Part shown: positions 45,411 to 54,927 of the stretch, piece by piece
How positions within the stretch are numbered: the first letter of the stretch is position 1
Layout of the letters: every line of letters starts with the position of its first letter
Source of the DNA: an uncultured Desulfobulbaceae bacterium
GTDB taxonomy: Bacteria > Desulfobacterota > Desulfobulbia > Desulfobulbales > Desulfobulbaceae
Assembly (NCBI GenBank): GCA_947259225.1
Contig: CAMYLK010000001.1
Coordinates: 203,118-267,117, forward strand
Direction of reading: 5' to 3'
Length of the DNA stretch: 64,000 nt
Position numbers and translations under genes: made by a program
Notes under the pieces: generated by a model
Told to the model about the DNA's origin: nothing
The model's database searches: none
Seen by the model: only the letters and a program-made list of their open reading frames with translations

Positions 45411-46868
45411 ATGAATTATGCTTCGATAGCACACCTCCTGGGCATTTTGCTCATCGTAACCGGCAGTTCCATGTCTCTGCCGCTGCTATGTTCCTGGTAT
45501 TATCATGAGTCGGACCTGCTGCCCATTCTTTATTCCGGGCTCATCACCCTGAGTGTCGGGCTTCCTGTCAAGCTGTATTGTCGAAAACATTACGAACTTG
45601 GGATAAAGGATGGCATTGTCATAGCTGTTTTCGGGTGGTTTCTGGTCTCAGCCTTTTCCGCTTTGCCATTTATGATTCACGGGGCAATCCCGTCCTTCAC
45701 CGATGCCTTTTTTGAAATGATGTCCGGCTATACAACCACCGGCGCAACAATCCTTACTGACATTGAAGCGCTTCCCCAAGGTCTACTGTTCTGGCGCAGC
45801 CAGACCCATTTAATGGGCGGTATGGGGTTTCTGACATTGACCATTATTTTTATTCCGCACGGGATGGGAGGCCTTCGTATATTCAGGGCGGAGTCCAGTC
45901 CAGGTCAGGTCATTACCCGTGAGAAATTCAAGGCCCGCAACCGGGACACCATGGTCAGGCTCTGGTGGATATACCTGGGGCTTAACTTTATACAGGTAAT
46001 ACTTCTTTATCTTGGCGGGATGCCGGTTTTTGATTCGTTATGCGTTGCTTTCGGAACAGTATCAACCTCAGGGTATGCAACAAAGAATGCAAGTATAGCC
46101 TATTATAACAGCGCCTACATTGATTGGGTCATCATTCTGTTCATGTTCCTGGGCGGGACAAGCTTTCTTTTGATGTATCAGATTCGGCTCGGGAACTGGA
46201 AAGCCTTCTGGCTAAATTCTGAATTCAGGTGGTATGCAGGTCTTCTGCTCTTTTTTTGTGGTGTTGTTTCCTTGATCCTGTGGCAAGACAAAACGTACGG
46301 GAGCATGCTGGATTCTCTCAGGTACGGGACTTTTCAGGTCATGTCGATTCTGACCACCACGGGATTCACCACTGCCGATTATGAACAATGGCCTCAGGCA
46401 GCACAGATGTTTCTCTATCTGGTGTGCTTCATCGGTGCCTGTGCCGGGTCAACCACCAGTGGCATCAAGGTTGTTCATTACGTGATCATCTGCAAATATA
46501 TGTATGCCACCATACGGAAGATTTTTTTCAGGCCCATGTCCATCGTCACTGTCCGGCTTAACCGGAAGCCGATTGATTCGTCAGCAATAGATCTTGCCAT
46601 CTGCTACTTCATCGTCAACATTTTCATGGTACTGGCAGGGGCGTGTTTTATGGTTCTGTCAGACAATATGGATTATGTGACGGCAATGAGCAGCGTTATT
46701 GCCGCGCTGATGAATATCGGCCCTGGTTTCGGGGAAATAGGTCCTTCTGAGAATTATGCCTTTATTTCAGATACGGGAAAATGGTTTCTGGCCTGGAACA
46801 TGATGGTGGGCAGGCTGGAGATGTTCTCTGCTCTGGTTATCCTCTATCCTTCATTTTGGAAAAAGTAG
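45411..46868 (+). CDS. trkH: Trk-type potassium uptake channel TrkH
   Basis: The 485-residue membrane protein shows four pore repeats of the Trk/Ktr family: MMSGYTTTGATI, FGTVSTSGYATKNAS, SILTTTGFTTADYE, and SSVIAALMNIGPGFGEIGP, plus GACAGSTTSGIKV. It imports K+ across the inner membrane with the TrkA regulatory subunit encoded convergently 64 bp away. The start has only a weak Shine-Dalgarno (GGGTATATCT). Confidence 0.94.
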   Translation: MNYASIAHLLGILLIVTGSSMSLPLLCSWYYHESDLLPILYSGLITLSVGLPVKLYCRKHYELGIKDGIVIAVFGWFLVSAFSALPFMIHGAIPSFTDAFFEMMSGYTTTGATILTDIEALPQGLLFWRSQTHLMGGMGFLTLTIIFIPHGMGGLRIFRAESSPGQVITREKFKARNRDTMVRLWWIYLGLNFIQVILLYLGGMPVFDSLCVAFGTVSTSGYATKNASIAYYNSAYIDWVIILFMFLGGTSFLLMYQIRLGNWKAFWLNSEFRWYAGLLLFFCGVVSLILWQDKTYGSMLDSLRYGTFQVMSILTTTGFTTADYEQWPQAAQMFLYLVCFIGACAGSTTSGIKVVHYVIICKYMYATIRKIFFRPMSIVTVRLNRKPIDSSAIDLAICYFIVNIFMVLAGACFMVLSDNMDYVTAMSSVIAALMNIGPGFGEIGPSENYAFISDTGKWFLAWNMMVGRLEMFSALVILYPSFWKK

Positions 46869-46932
46869 TTTTCTGCTTGAACGAGCAGGTTTCAGTGCAG
46901 CTGTGAAGTGCCTGTTGGTTAGTTGGTTACCC

Positions 46933-48336
46933 TTAAGCTGAGAAGAGTTTGCGAACCTCTTTCAGGTAATCGGCATTACAGAAAACGAGAGCCCTGTCTC
47001 CTTCCTTGATATGCGTGCTGCCAATGGCAGTACTCCAGGTTCCGTCCCTGAATACACTGCCGATAATGATATGGCCGGACAGGTTACTGAGCTTGTCCAG
47101 CGATTTTTTGGTAACGGGGGAGCCGGGAGCGGCAAGCAGGTCCACAACCTCAGCATCAAAACCATGCATATGCATGACTGATATAACTTCAGTCTGGCGT
47201 ATAAAGGTTAGTATTTCGTTACTGGCCAGGGTTTTTTTGTTCAGAACTATATCAGACCCGCTTTTTGAAGCCAGGGTCTCATATTCTTCTTTACTTACAA
47301 GGGAGATAGTTTTCCTCAGGCTGCACATCGAGCCTTCACATTTTGCCGTCATGAGTTCTTTGGCCAGCATGCAGCTCATTATGTTTGTTTCATTTTCACC
47401 GGTTGAAGCAATAAAGGTATCCATGTTCGGAAGTCCAGCTGCTTCAAGGACAGCTCTGTCCGACCCGTCACCATGTAGAATTTCCGTGTCCGGAAGCAGG
47501 GAGGACAGTTCTTCAGCTCGTTTTTCATTTTCCTCTAACAGCTTTACGGTAACGCTTTTTCCAAGGAGCTCCGCAACACGGCTTCCAACAAGACCTCCTC
47601 CAAGGATCATCACCCGTTGACGCAGTTCCTGCCTGATGCCCGTCAGTTCCATTAGCTTTGGCAGGTCCTCAGCTGGAGCCATAATGAGAATTTGGTCCTG
47701 GGGCAGGATTTCGTCAGGGCCTCCTGGTATAATTGTCGTCATCCCACGGGAAATAGCAACAACGCGGAAAGGAAAGTCATTATGCTCCCTGGAAATTTCA
47801 ATAAGATTTTTGTTTGCCAGCGGTGATTCGTCACTGATGCGGCTCGCCAGGACCTTCATGTGACCAAGGGCGATATCGATTATTTCGTCACCGGCAGTAC
47901 GTTTTATCAGGCGGACAATTTCCTGGGCGGCAAGTTCTTCCGGATGAATAACAAGATCAATTTTCAGGTCTTCACCTTTAAGAACGGAGTCTTCATTGCC
48001 AAAATCACCGGAACGGACCCGGGCAACTTTCTGCGGTATACCGAACCGGTCCCCGATCATTGCGGCAAGCATATTAACAGCGTCGTTATTCGTTACTGCT
48101 ATAAGAATGTCCATTTGCGACGCATTTGCTTCAAGCCATTTGTCAATGCTCAATGCACTTCCGATAATTAAACGGGCATCAAGACTTTCGTCCGCATAAC
48201 GAATTATTTCACTGTCCGGTTCGATTACCGTTACAGCATAACCTTCATGTACCAGTCGTTTCGCGAGGTAAAGGCCTATGGCTCCAAGACCCAGAATCAG
48301 TATTCTTTCAGAAGGTGTTTCTTTTTTGCCAAACAT
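46933..48336 (-). CDS. trkA: Trk potassium uptake regulator TrkA
   Basis: The 467-residue cytoplasmic protein contains two RCK modules. Each has a Rossmann NAD-binding part (ILILGLGAIGLYLAKRLV near residue 12; MILGGGLVGSRVAELL near 243) followed by a TrkA-C domain. It gates TrkH in response to nucleotide. Length agrees with the two-module TrkA of E. coli. It is convergent with trkH, an arrangement less common than tandem. Confidence 0.93.
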   Translation of the reverse strand: MFGKKETPSERILILGLGAIGLYLAKRLVHEGYAVTVIEPDSEIIRYADESLDARLIIGSALSIDKWLEANASQMDILIAVTNNDAVNMLAAMIGDRFGIPQKVARVRSGDFGNEDSVLKGEDLKIDLVIHPEELAAQEIVRLIKRTAGDEIIDIALGHMKVLASRISDESPLANKNLIEISREHNDFPFRVVAISRGMTTIIPGGPDEILPQDQILIMAPAEDLPKLMELTGIRQELRQRVMILGGGLVGSRVAELLGKSVTVKLLEENEKRAEELSSLLPDTEILHGDGSDRAVLEAAGLPNMDTFIASTGENETNIMSCMLAKELMTAKCEGSMCSLRKTISLVSKEEYETLASKSGSDIVLNKKTLASNEILTFIRQTEVISVMHMHGFDAEVVDLLAAPGSPVTKKSLDKLSNLSGHIIIGSVFRDGTWSTAIGSTHIKEGDRALVFCNADYLKEVRKLFSA

Positions 48337-48507
48337 GATGAATTCGTAAAATTTAACAAGAGTGAGTGAGAACGGTGGTAATTTTAAAAATTATGCCCTG
48401 AATTTTAGTTTGCAGGTAATGTTACCGATGTTGATATAACAACTATTTATCTGGCAGGTAAACAAATTATTAGGTCTCCTGGTACTGTTTTCCTGTAGGC
48501 ACCTCGC

Positions 48508-49326
48508 TCAGGGGTGCCACCAGATATATGCCCAGGTCGGAACGTGTTTTCGGTGGATGGAAAATCTGCCTTCAGATGTTGTGGTGGTAATGGATTGAAC
48601 GTATTTTTTTAACCGATTTTTTTCGTCCGCGGTCAGGTCGTGAAACATCCATTCGTAACTTTCCACTGCTTCGTTAAGGGAGGGGTAGCTCTGAGTGTCC
48701 TCGATTGGGATAAAATCTATCTTTGCCTGGATACCCATTTGGTAGAGCAGGTTGATAGTATATATGTAGTCAGGACCTGTTTTTAATTCTCTTCCAACAA
48801 TTTTATATGCTTCAGGGTCCAATGGCCCATGACCCACACGATCAGCTATCACTACTGATTTTTTTGCGTATTTTGTCATTTTTTCCAAGGCTGACCTGAG
48901 GTCTTCAACAGCAATTGAGCGGGATGCAATGGTCACATCATGTGGGGTGATTCCTCCTTCACCCCAGGCATCAGTCCAGGAAAGGTTATGAGTCGAGATG
49001 TTCAGTATTTCCTTTTTTCTGGCCTGCTGCTCCAGGATAGCAAGCATCTTTGGTGAAAAATCCAGAGCGGTTACTTTTTTGACTCGACGGGCAAGGGGCA
49101 GGGCAAGAGTACCAGGGCCGCAGCCTATGTCCAAAATAGTCCATGATTTTTCCGGCTTTAGAAGTTTAATGAATTTTTTACTATAGACTGAGTGGATATT
49201 ACGTTTGAAAAATGGAGCAGCTCTGCGGTCCCAATCATCCGGCCCTTTGCTTCTCCTGGTTTTTTCTTCTCTCGCTTTTTGCCACAAGAGGTTCCAGTCA
49301 ATATCTTTTAATTGAGTTTCCTTCAT
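48508..49326 (-). CDS. Class I SAM-dependent methyltransferase
   Basis: The 272-residue protein has motif I WTILDIGCGPGTLALPLA (about 78-95), then the post-I acidic residue in VTALDFSPKML. TIASRSIAVEDL is probable motif IV. The N-terminal basic stretch (KAREEKTRRSKGPDDWDRRA) precedes the SAM fold. The pattern resembles methyltransferases near iron-chelate or radical-SAM loci, but the substrate is unknown. It is monocistronic, with a gap before rpmH on the other strand. Confidence 0.82.
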   Translation of the reverse strand: MKETQLKDIDWNLLWQKAREEKTRRSKGPDDWDRRAAPFFKRNIHSVYSKKFIKLLKPEKSWTILDIGCGPGTLALPLARRVKKVTALDFSPKMLAILEQQARKKEILNISTHNLSWTDAWGEGGITPHDVTIASRSIAVEDLRSALEKMTKYAKKSVVIADRVGHGPLDPEAYKIVGRELKTGPDYIYTINLLYQMGIQAKIDFIPIEDTQSYPSLNEAVESYEWMFHDLTADEKNRLKKYVQSITTTTSEGRFSIHRKHVPTWAYIWWHP

Positions 49327-49582
49327 AACTTTGTCGATTTCACGGTGAAATTGTTTGACAGAGTACAGCTCCTATGATTAAAATACAAAATTTTCATAAT
49401 GTAAATGACAAGCTTTGCGCAAGTGGCAATTACGATCGCTTATACTTGGGGGCCTGCATTCATTGCTATCTAAATCGCAGGAACGTCAGGAGACAGGTTT
49501 CAAACATGTAAGCGGCGCATAAAAGTTTGGCAATTTTCAAGCCATATCGCGCCTTGTCAAAGATCTAAAAGGAATGTGAATA

Positions 49583-49720
49583 ATGAGTAAAAGAACTTTT
49601 CAGCCAAGCAATATTAAACGTAAAAGAACACATGGTTTCCGTTCTCGTATGAGTACTCGGGCCGGCCAGGCAGTGATCAAAAACCGCAGGGCAAGAGGTA
49701 GAAAACGTTTGTCAGCATAA
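49583..49720 (+). CDS. rpmH: 50S ribosomal protein L34
   Basis: This short gene encodes 45 residues: [20 protein letters not shown], then [20 protein letters not shown] and KRLSA. The sequence is a full L34 match, including the conserved RTFQPS and GFRxRM motifs. AAAGGA precedes the ATG. It opens the rpmH-rnpA-yidD-yidC-jag-mnmE cluster; dnaA, often just upstream of rpmH, is not present here. Confidence 0.98.
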   Translation: MSKRTFQPSNIKRKRTHGFRSRMSTRAGQAVIKNRRARGRKRLSA

Positions 49721-49724
49721 CCCT

Positions 49725-50078
49725 GTGAAAAATTTTGAGCTCCCAAAAACAAGCCTTCTCAGGAAACCAGGGGAGTTTATGCGGGTGTACAAGCAGGGGA
49801 GGCGGGTAAAAGGTTCGGATTTTTCTCTGATTTTTCTGGCCAATGAACTATCGGACAGCAGGCTTGGTATCAGTGTGCACAGAATGCTTCGTGGCGCGGT
49901 AAGACGAAACAGAATCAAAAGGATTGTCAGGGAAGTTTTTCGTCTTAACCGGGATATTTTTCCCAAGGCATGCGACATTGTTATTACTGTTGGCCCGAAT
50001 TTTCGTCATTCTTCAACTGAATCAGTCCGTCAGGCTGTTGCCGGTTTAGCAGCACAGTATCAGGTAAAACAGGCATGA
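49725..50078 (+). CDS. rnpA: Ribonuclease P protein component
   Basis: The 117-residue basic protein starts at GTG, 4 bp after the rpmH stop. The RnpA signature is [17 protein letters not shown], with [17 protein letters not shown] before it, and the N-terminus is [16 protein letters not shown]. It binds the RNase P RNA in tRNA 5' processing. Its last codons overlap yidD by 4 bp. Confidence 0.96.
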   Translation: MKNFELPKTSLLRKPGEFMRVYKQGRRVKGSDFSLIFLANELSDSRLGISVHRMLRGAVRRNRIKRIVREVFRLNRDIFPKACDIVITVGPNFRHSSTESVRQAVAGLAAQYQVKQA

Positions 50079-50356
50079 ATAGTCATTGTGCAAAGTTGAC
50101 CGTTTCTGAATCGGCTGAAAATTCACGTCAGGTAAAATCCAGTGTTATTGTCCGTTTCTGCGTAGCAATCCTCAGGAGCTATAAAAAATTTATATCTCCT
50201 CTTTTACCTCCAAACTGCAGATTTACACCCACCTGCTCGGAGTACGCGATAGAGGCCGTTCAACAACGTGGAGTTGTCCGCGGTCTTTTGCTGGCTGTTT
50301 ATCGCCTGCTTCGCTGTCATCCCTTTGCAAAAGGGGGATATGATCCTGTCAAATGA
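50075..50356 (+). CDS. yidD: Membrane protein insertion efficiency factor YidD
   Basis: The 93-residue protein has the YidD core: [20 protein letters not shown], then [10 protein letters not shown] and [14 protein letters not shown]. The conserved Cys residues ([12 protein letters not shown]) are kept. An N-terminal extension of about 25 residues is not typical; an internal start is possible but none is well supported. It is translationally coupled with rnpA (ATGA). Confidence 0.94.
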   Translation: MNSHCAKLTVSESAENSRQVKSSVIVRFCVAILRSYKKFISPLLPPNCRFTPTCSEYAIEAVQQRGVVRGLLLAVYRLLRCHPFAKGGYDPVK

Positions 50357-50479
50357 CTCCGGATTGTATCCGGTTGAATGACAATGATGCTTCCCTGACA
50401 CCCACTTTTCCGTGTCGGAAGTGAAACAATGCACATGTCGTTTCAGCTGCAATATCAATTTGATTGAGGAAAAAAATTC

Positions 50480-52138
50480 ATGGATATGTACAGAGCCTTT
50501 CTGGCCATTATTATCTCCTTTCTTATCCTGGTCGGATATCAGTACTTTTTTGTTAAGCCCACTGTGCAGCAGCCTGTAACCACAGAACAGGCCCAGCAGC
50601 AGACTGATCAGGGAGGCCAGGTTTCCCAGAACGTAATACCGCCCTCAGCTGAACAACCGCTTACCGCACCACCAGCCGTTCAGGAAGTAAAGATTGACCC
50701 GGCAGCACGGGAGATCAGGGTTGAGACTCCCCTCTTTACCGCGTTAATTAATGAACAGGGGGGAGGATTCAAGAGTTTTGTTCTGAAAAAATTCCGCAAA
50801 GAAAATGATGAGAAGTCTGGTTTTTTGGAGCTGGTTCAGACCAAGTTGCCTGCAGAGCTTCCAATGATCTTTTACCCCGGGAGTGGCGTGAACCAGGGGG
50901 TGCCTGTGTATCGGGCGGATCGGGAAAAAATAATCATTGAAGAAGGCGGCGGTAAACAGAGCCTGAAAATGACGGCAGCCGTTGCCGATCAGCTGGAAGT
51001 AGTTCAGACCCTTGTTTTTGATCCGGCGACCTACCTGATAGATATCAGTTATCAGCTCAAAAATATTACTTCAAACCAGATGGTAGCTACTCCTGCAGTG
51101 GCCCTGAATAACAAACCTTTTTCCAAAGGGAGTTACGCCAGCCGTTTTATGTTCAGCGGACCGGTTGCTCTTGTGAACGGTGAACTTTCAGAGGTAAAAG
51201 GAAAAAAACTGGATGATGGACCGAAAACCCTGCAGGGTGATGTCAGTTGGGCTGCGTATGAGGACAATTATTTTATCAGTGCTCTGATACCGGATTCAGA
51301 TGGCAACCGTATTGTGAAAATGAGTGCTGTAGACGATCTGGTACGGACGGTTATTGGTGAGGGTTCTGTGACACTTGAACCCGGTACGGGTAAGGAATTC
51401 AAGTATGCGATGTACTTCGGTCCCAAAAAGCTGTCAATACTCGATCAGGTGGGACACGATCTGTCCAAGGCAATAAATTTCGGATGGTTTGATGTACTGG
51501 CAAAACCCATGCTCTGGCTGCTCAACTTTTTCTATTCGTTTATATACAATTACGGTATAGCAATCATCCTGCTGACAATCCTTATCAAGGCTGTGTTCTG
51601 GCCGATTACCCAGAAGGGTATGAAATCCATGAAAAACATGCAGAAACTGCAGCCTAAAGTAGCTAAGCTTAAAGAAAAATTTAAGGATGATTCACAGAGA
51701 ATGAACCAGGAGATGATGGCTCTCTACAAGAGCTATAAGGTCAATCCCCTGGGAGGTTGTCTGCCGATGTTGCTGCAGATTCCTTTTTTCTTCGCTTTGT
51801 ACAAGGTTTTGCTGATGTCCATCGAACTGCGTCATGCACCATTCATGCTCTGGATTAATGACCTGTCGGCTCCTGACCGGTTATGGATAGGATTTGATAT
51901 ACCATATCTCCATGGTATTCCGGTCCTGACCCTTCTGATGGGAGCGTCCATGTATCTGCAGCAGAAAATGACGCCGACCACTGCTGACCCGACGCAGGCA
52001 AGAATTATGCAGATGCTGCCTATTATTTTTACCTTTATGTTTCTGAACTTTGCGTCAGGACTCGTCTTATACTGGTTTGTGAACAATCTCCTCTCAATTT
52101 TACAGCAGCAGCTGATAAATAGGCAAACCAGGGCATAA
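50480..52138 (+). CDS. yidC: Membrane protein insertase YidC
   Basis: The 552-residue Gram-negative-type insertase has an N-terminal helix (MYRAFLAIIISFLILVGYQY), a large periplasmic domain (about 60-340), and the conserved C-terminal core of five helices. The core contains GIAIILLTILIKAVFWPITQ, PLGGCLPMLLQIPFFFALY and FASGLVLYWFVNN. It inserts and folds inner-membrane proteins. It is followed by jag after 22 bp. Confidence 0.97.
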   Translation: MDMYRAFLAIIISFLILVGYQYFFVKPTVQQPVTTEQAQQQTDQGGQVSQNVIPPSAEQPLTAPPAVQEVKIDPAAREIRVETPLFTALINEQGGGFKSFVLKKFRKENDEKSGFLELVQTKLPAELPMIFYPGSGVNQGVPVYRADREKIIIEEGGGKQSLKMTAAVADQLEVVQTLVFDPATYLIDISYQLKNITSNQMVATPAVALNNKPFSKGSYASRFMFSGPVALVNGELSEVKGKKLDDGPKTLQGDVSWAAYEDNYFISALIPDSDGNRIVKMSAVDDLVRTVIGEGSVTLEPGTGKEFKYAMYFGPKKLSILDQVGHDLSKAINFGWFDVLAKPMLWLLNFFYSFIYNYGIAIILLTILIKAVFWPITQKGMKSMKNMQKLQPKVAKLKEKFKDDSQRMNQEMMALYKSYKVNPLGGCLPMLLQIPFFFALYKVLLMSIELRHAPFMLWINDLSAPDRLWIGFDIPYLHGIPVLTLLMGASMYLQQKMTPTTADPTQARIMQMLPIIFTFMFLNFASGLVLYWFVNNLLSILQQQLINRQTRA

Positions 52139-52160
52139 AATTTGAAGAAAGGAAGAACCC

Positions 52161-53054
52161 ATGTCTAAAGCGAAAGATTACTACAGTAATAGTGTCACGG
52201 GAGCAATCCGTCAGGCTTGTGCGGATTTTGGTACGCCTCAGGAGAAACTTGATATTGAAGTTGTGGCGACCGGTTCCAAGGGGATTTTCGGGTTGTGTAA
52301 AAAGCGTGCCCATATCCGGGTAAACCTGAAAAAGGGCAGTACATTCGATTCCCACGTCACTGAACCTAGGAAAAAGAAGGATACAAGTAAACCTCACAGC
52401 ACAGGTGATAGGGAGCTCGTTGCAGAAAGTACCAGTGACTCATCTGATAAAGAGACACCTGAGAAAAAGGAAAAGAAAACAAAAGCTGAAACGGCGCCTT
52501 CTTCCCGAGAACAATCTCGTGAAGTAGAATTCACAATGCCATCAGATGAGGTCCTTGAATCCATTAAAACAGACCTTTCCGAGATTTTACGTTTAATGGG
52601 GTTTGAATCCGAAGTGAGGGTCAAGGTTGTCAACCAGGTCGTATTATGTGATATAAGTGGGGAACATGAAGAAAGCATTGTCGGTCCGGAAGGGAGATCA
52701 CTGGACAGTCTGCAATATCTTGTGCGAAAAATGGCCAGCCGCAGATTGCCTGAGAAGATGATGATTGACCTTGATGCCGGCAATTTTCGTGAACGTAGAG
52801 CGGTTGAACTGCAGCAACTGGCAGTTGAAATGGCAGAACAGGTGAAGGAGACCGGAAAAACCATGGCTATTCCCGCCCTTAATCCTTCCGAACGCAGGGT
52901 AGTTCATGTCGTGCTGCAGGATGACAAAGGAGTTCGGTCCAGGAGCGTTGGAGAAGGTATCTTCAAAAAAATTCTGATTTATAAGCCTGGAAAGGGCAAG
53001 AAATCAGGAGGAAGACGTAGAGGTCGCCAGAGCGGTGGTTCATCACAACAATGA
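52161..53054 (+). CDS. jag: RNA-binding protein Jag/KhpB
   Basis: The 297-residue protein has an N-terminal Jag-N domain (GTPQEKLDIEVVATGSKGIFG). A charged linker (about 65-125) follows, then a KH domain (SIVGPEGRSLDSLQYLVRKM) and a C-terminal R3H domain (ETGKTMAIPALNPSERRVVH) and a basic tail. It is an RNA-binding regulator often linked to cell division and envelope synthesis. Its end overlaps mnmE by 20 bp. Confidence 0.93.
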   Translation: MSKAKDYYSNSVTGAIRQACADFGTPQEKLDIEVVATGSKGIFGLCKKRAHIRVNLKKGSTFDSHVTEPRKKKDTSKPHSTGDRELVAESTSDSSDKETPEKKEKKTKAETAPSSREQSREVEFTMPSDEVLESIKTDLSEILRLMGFESEVRVKVVNQVVLCDISGEHEESIVGPEGRSLDSLQYLVRKMASRRLPEKMMIDLDAGNFRERRAVELQQLAVEMAEQVKETGKTMAIPALNPSERRVVHVVLQDDKGVRSRSVGEGIFKKILIYKPGKGKKSGGRRRGRQSGGSSQQ

Positions 53055-54423
53055 TACCATAGCTGCCATTGCTACTCCGCCGGGGGTTGGCGGTATAGGC
53101 ATTATTCGCATCAGCGGGCCCAGGTCCCTGACAATTCTTCAAACATTATTCAGGCCATTTCGGCCCCATGAAACTTTCCCAAGCCACAGGCTTTATTATG
53201 GAACTGTAAACTCTCATGATAATACAGTTCTTGATGAAGTTCTCGCGGTATATATGCGGGCTCCTCATACGTATACCCGTGAAGATGTCGTCGAGCTGCA
53301 AAGTCATGGCAGTTTCCTTGTCTTAAATTCCATACTTTCCGAAGTACTGAATTGTGGTGCCAGGCTGGCTGAACCGGGTGAGTTTACCAAGCGTGCCTTC
53401 CTGACAGGCAGGATAGACCTGACCCGGGCCGAGGCTGTGATTGACCTGCTGCAGGCTAGAACTGATACAGGTGTCCAGCTTGCCGTTGGCCAGATGCAGG
53501 GGCAACTCTATCACCGCATTGAAGAAGTCAGGAATGGTCTGGTCAACATCATGGCCGTTCTGGAAGTGGCGATTGATTTTCCTGAAGACGATGTGGAACT
53601 TATAGATACCGTAGAGATTCTCAGGCAAATTGAACAGAGTGTCGAAATTCCTCTGGTCAGGCTTGTTGAGATGGCTGACCAGGGAAAACTCATTCGGGAA
53701 GGTGTCAATATAGTCATTGCCGGATTGCCTAACGTAGGCAAATCAAGCCTGCTGAATGCCTTCCTCCAGGAGGACCGGGCCCTTGTCACTCCTGTTCCGG
53801 GAACCACCCGGGATACAATTGAAGAAATGATTTCCATTAAAGGAATCCCGGCCAGAATTGTGGATACAGCGGGAATACGCTCTGATGCAGGATCAGTGGA
53901 GGAGCTCGGCATAGAAAGAGCCCGCCGGAAAATGCGAGAGGCGGATCTGGTTATTTTTCTGGTCGATGCCTCTGCATCTTTAACTGAAGCTGACATGGAA
54001 CTTTATCGTTCAATCGGCAATGTTAAAAGAATAGTTGCCCTGAACAAGATTGATATTGCCGGGGAAGATAATGCGGCATCCATGAAGGCAGCCTTTCCAG
54101 ATGTACAGATCCTGGAAATCTCAGCAAAGAACCACACGGGACTCTCTGATTTGCAGGAGACAATTTATAACAGAATAATGGGAGAGGCCCCTCCACTCTC
54201 AGAAAGAGAGGCCTGTGCCCCCAATGTACGGCACCTGGCAGTCCTTAATCAGGCAATTTCAGGCTGCGCGAGGTTGCGTGAGGCTTTGTCCGTCGGCTTG
54301 ACAGTTGATCTTATTGCGGTTGAAGTCCAGTCAGTCCTTGATTGTTTAGGGGATGTAGTTGGTTTAACCACAACAGAGGATGTACTGGACAAGATATTTT
54401 CCGAGTTCTGTATCGGTAAATAA
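53035..54423 (+). CDS. mnmE: tRNA modification GTPase MnmE
   Basis: The 462-residue protein has the N-terminal tetrahydrofolate domain (ATPPGVGGIGIIRISGP). The inserted G domain has GLPNVGKSSLLNAFL, DTAGIR and NKID. The conserved C-terminus is FSEFCIGK. It works with MnmG on wobble-uridine modification. The start is GTG within the end of jag, where AGAGG lies upstream. It ends the rpmH cluster, and the next gene is convergent. Confidence 0.96.
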   Translation: MVHHNNDTIAAIATPPGVGGIGIIRISGPRSLTILQTLFRPFRPHETFPSHRLYYGTVNSHDNTVLDEVLAVYMRAPHTYTREDVVELQSHGSFLVLNSILSEVLNCGARLAEPGEFTKRAFLTGRIDLTRAEAVIDLLQARTDTGVQLAVGQMQGQLYHRIEEVRNGLVNIMAVLEVAIDFPEDDVELIDTVEILRQIEQSVEIPLVRLVEMADQGKLIREGVNIVIAGLPNVGKSSLLNAFLQEDRALVTPVPGTTRDTIEEMISIKGIPARIVDTAGIRSDAGSVEELGIERARRKMREADLVIFLVDASASLTEADMELYRSIGNVKRIVALNKIDIAGEDNAASMKAAFPDVQILEISAKNHTGLSDLQETIYNRIMGEAPPLSEREACAPNVRHLAVLNQAISGCARLREALSVGLTVDLIAVEVQSVLDCLGDVVGLTTTEDVLDKIFSEFCIGK

Positions 54424-54439
54424 TATCAGTAGGAAAAGG

Positions 54440-54907
54440 TTATTTTTCCTGTTTTTTCTCTTGAGGTGCCGAGGCTGATGCCGGGGTTGATGCCGGGGTT
54501 GATGGTGTGGCTGATGACGGGGCTTTTGGTTGCTGCTTTTTGGTTGCTGCCGAGATTTCACCGTACAGCTTGGCACCCGGTTCCACGGTCAGGTTTTCAG
54601 CAGAGAGATTTCCATGCAGATTTGCAGTGCTATGGGTTGTAACTTCCTGCGCCTTTACGTTTCCTTCTATTGAACCGCGGCAGACCAGGCTTGTCAGCTC
54701 AAGGTCCCCATAGACTTTTCCTGCTTCACTGAGGATGAGGTGCTCCCCCTTGACATTTCCTTCAACAGTTCCGTCTATCCTGGCCTTGCCGGTGAAGCGG
54801 ACTTCCCCTGTAACGTGCATGTCCTTTGAAATAATTGAAGAAATTGCCTCTTTTGAGTTGTTTACACTACTCTGGGGGTAAGGTTCTTTTTTAGAGAAGA
54901 ATGACAT
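54440..54907 (-). CDS. Bactofilin family cytoskeletal protein
   Basis: The 155-residue protein has a bactofilin beta-helix core (about 27-120) with repeated short G-x-V steps such as ARIDGTVEGNVKGEHLILSE and GSIEGNVKAQEV. The C-terminal tail is low-complexity Pro/Ala/Ser/Thr. Bactofilins polymerise at the membrane and often work with M23 peptidases in cell-shape control. An M23 gene lies directly upstream on the same strand, 20 bp away, supporting that pairing. Confidence 0.9.
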   Translation of the reverse strand: MSFFSKKEPYPQSSVNNSKEAISSIISKDMHVTGEVRFTGKARIDGTVEGNVKGEHLILSEAGKVYGDLELTSLVCRGSIEGNVKAQEVTTHSTANLHGNLSAENLTVEPGAKLYGEISAATKKQQPKAPSSATPSTPASTPASASAPQEKKQEK

Positions 54908-54927
54908 GACTAACTATCCCGCGCCTT

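Noticed and set aside
49327..49582. Replication origin next to rpmH
   Set aside because: dnaA is absent and I see no cluster of DnaA boxes; the rpmH cluster can be distant from oriC in this group.
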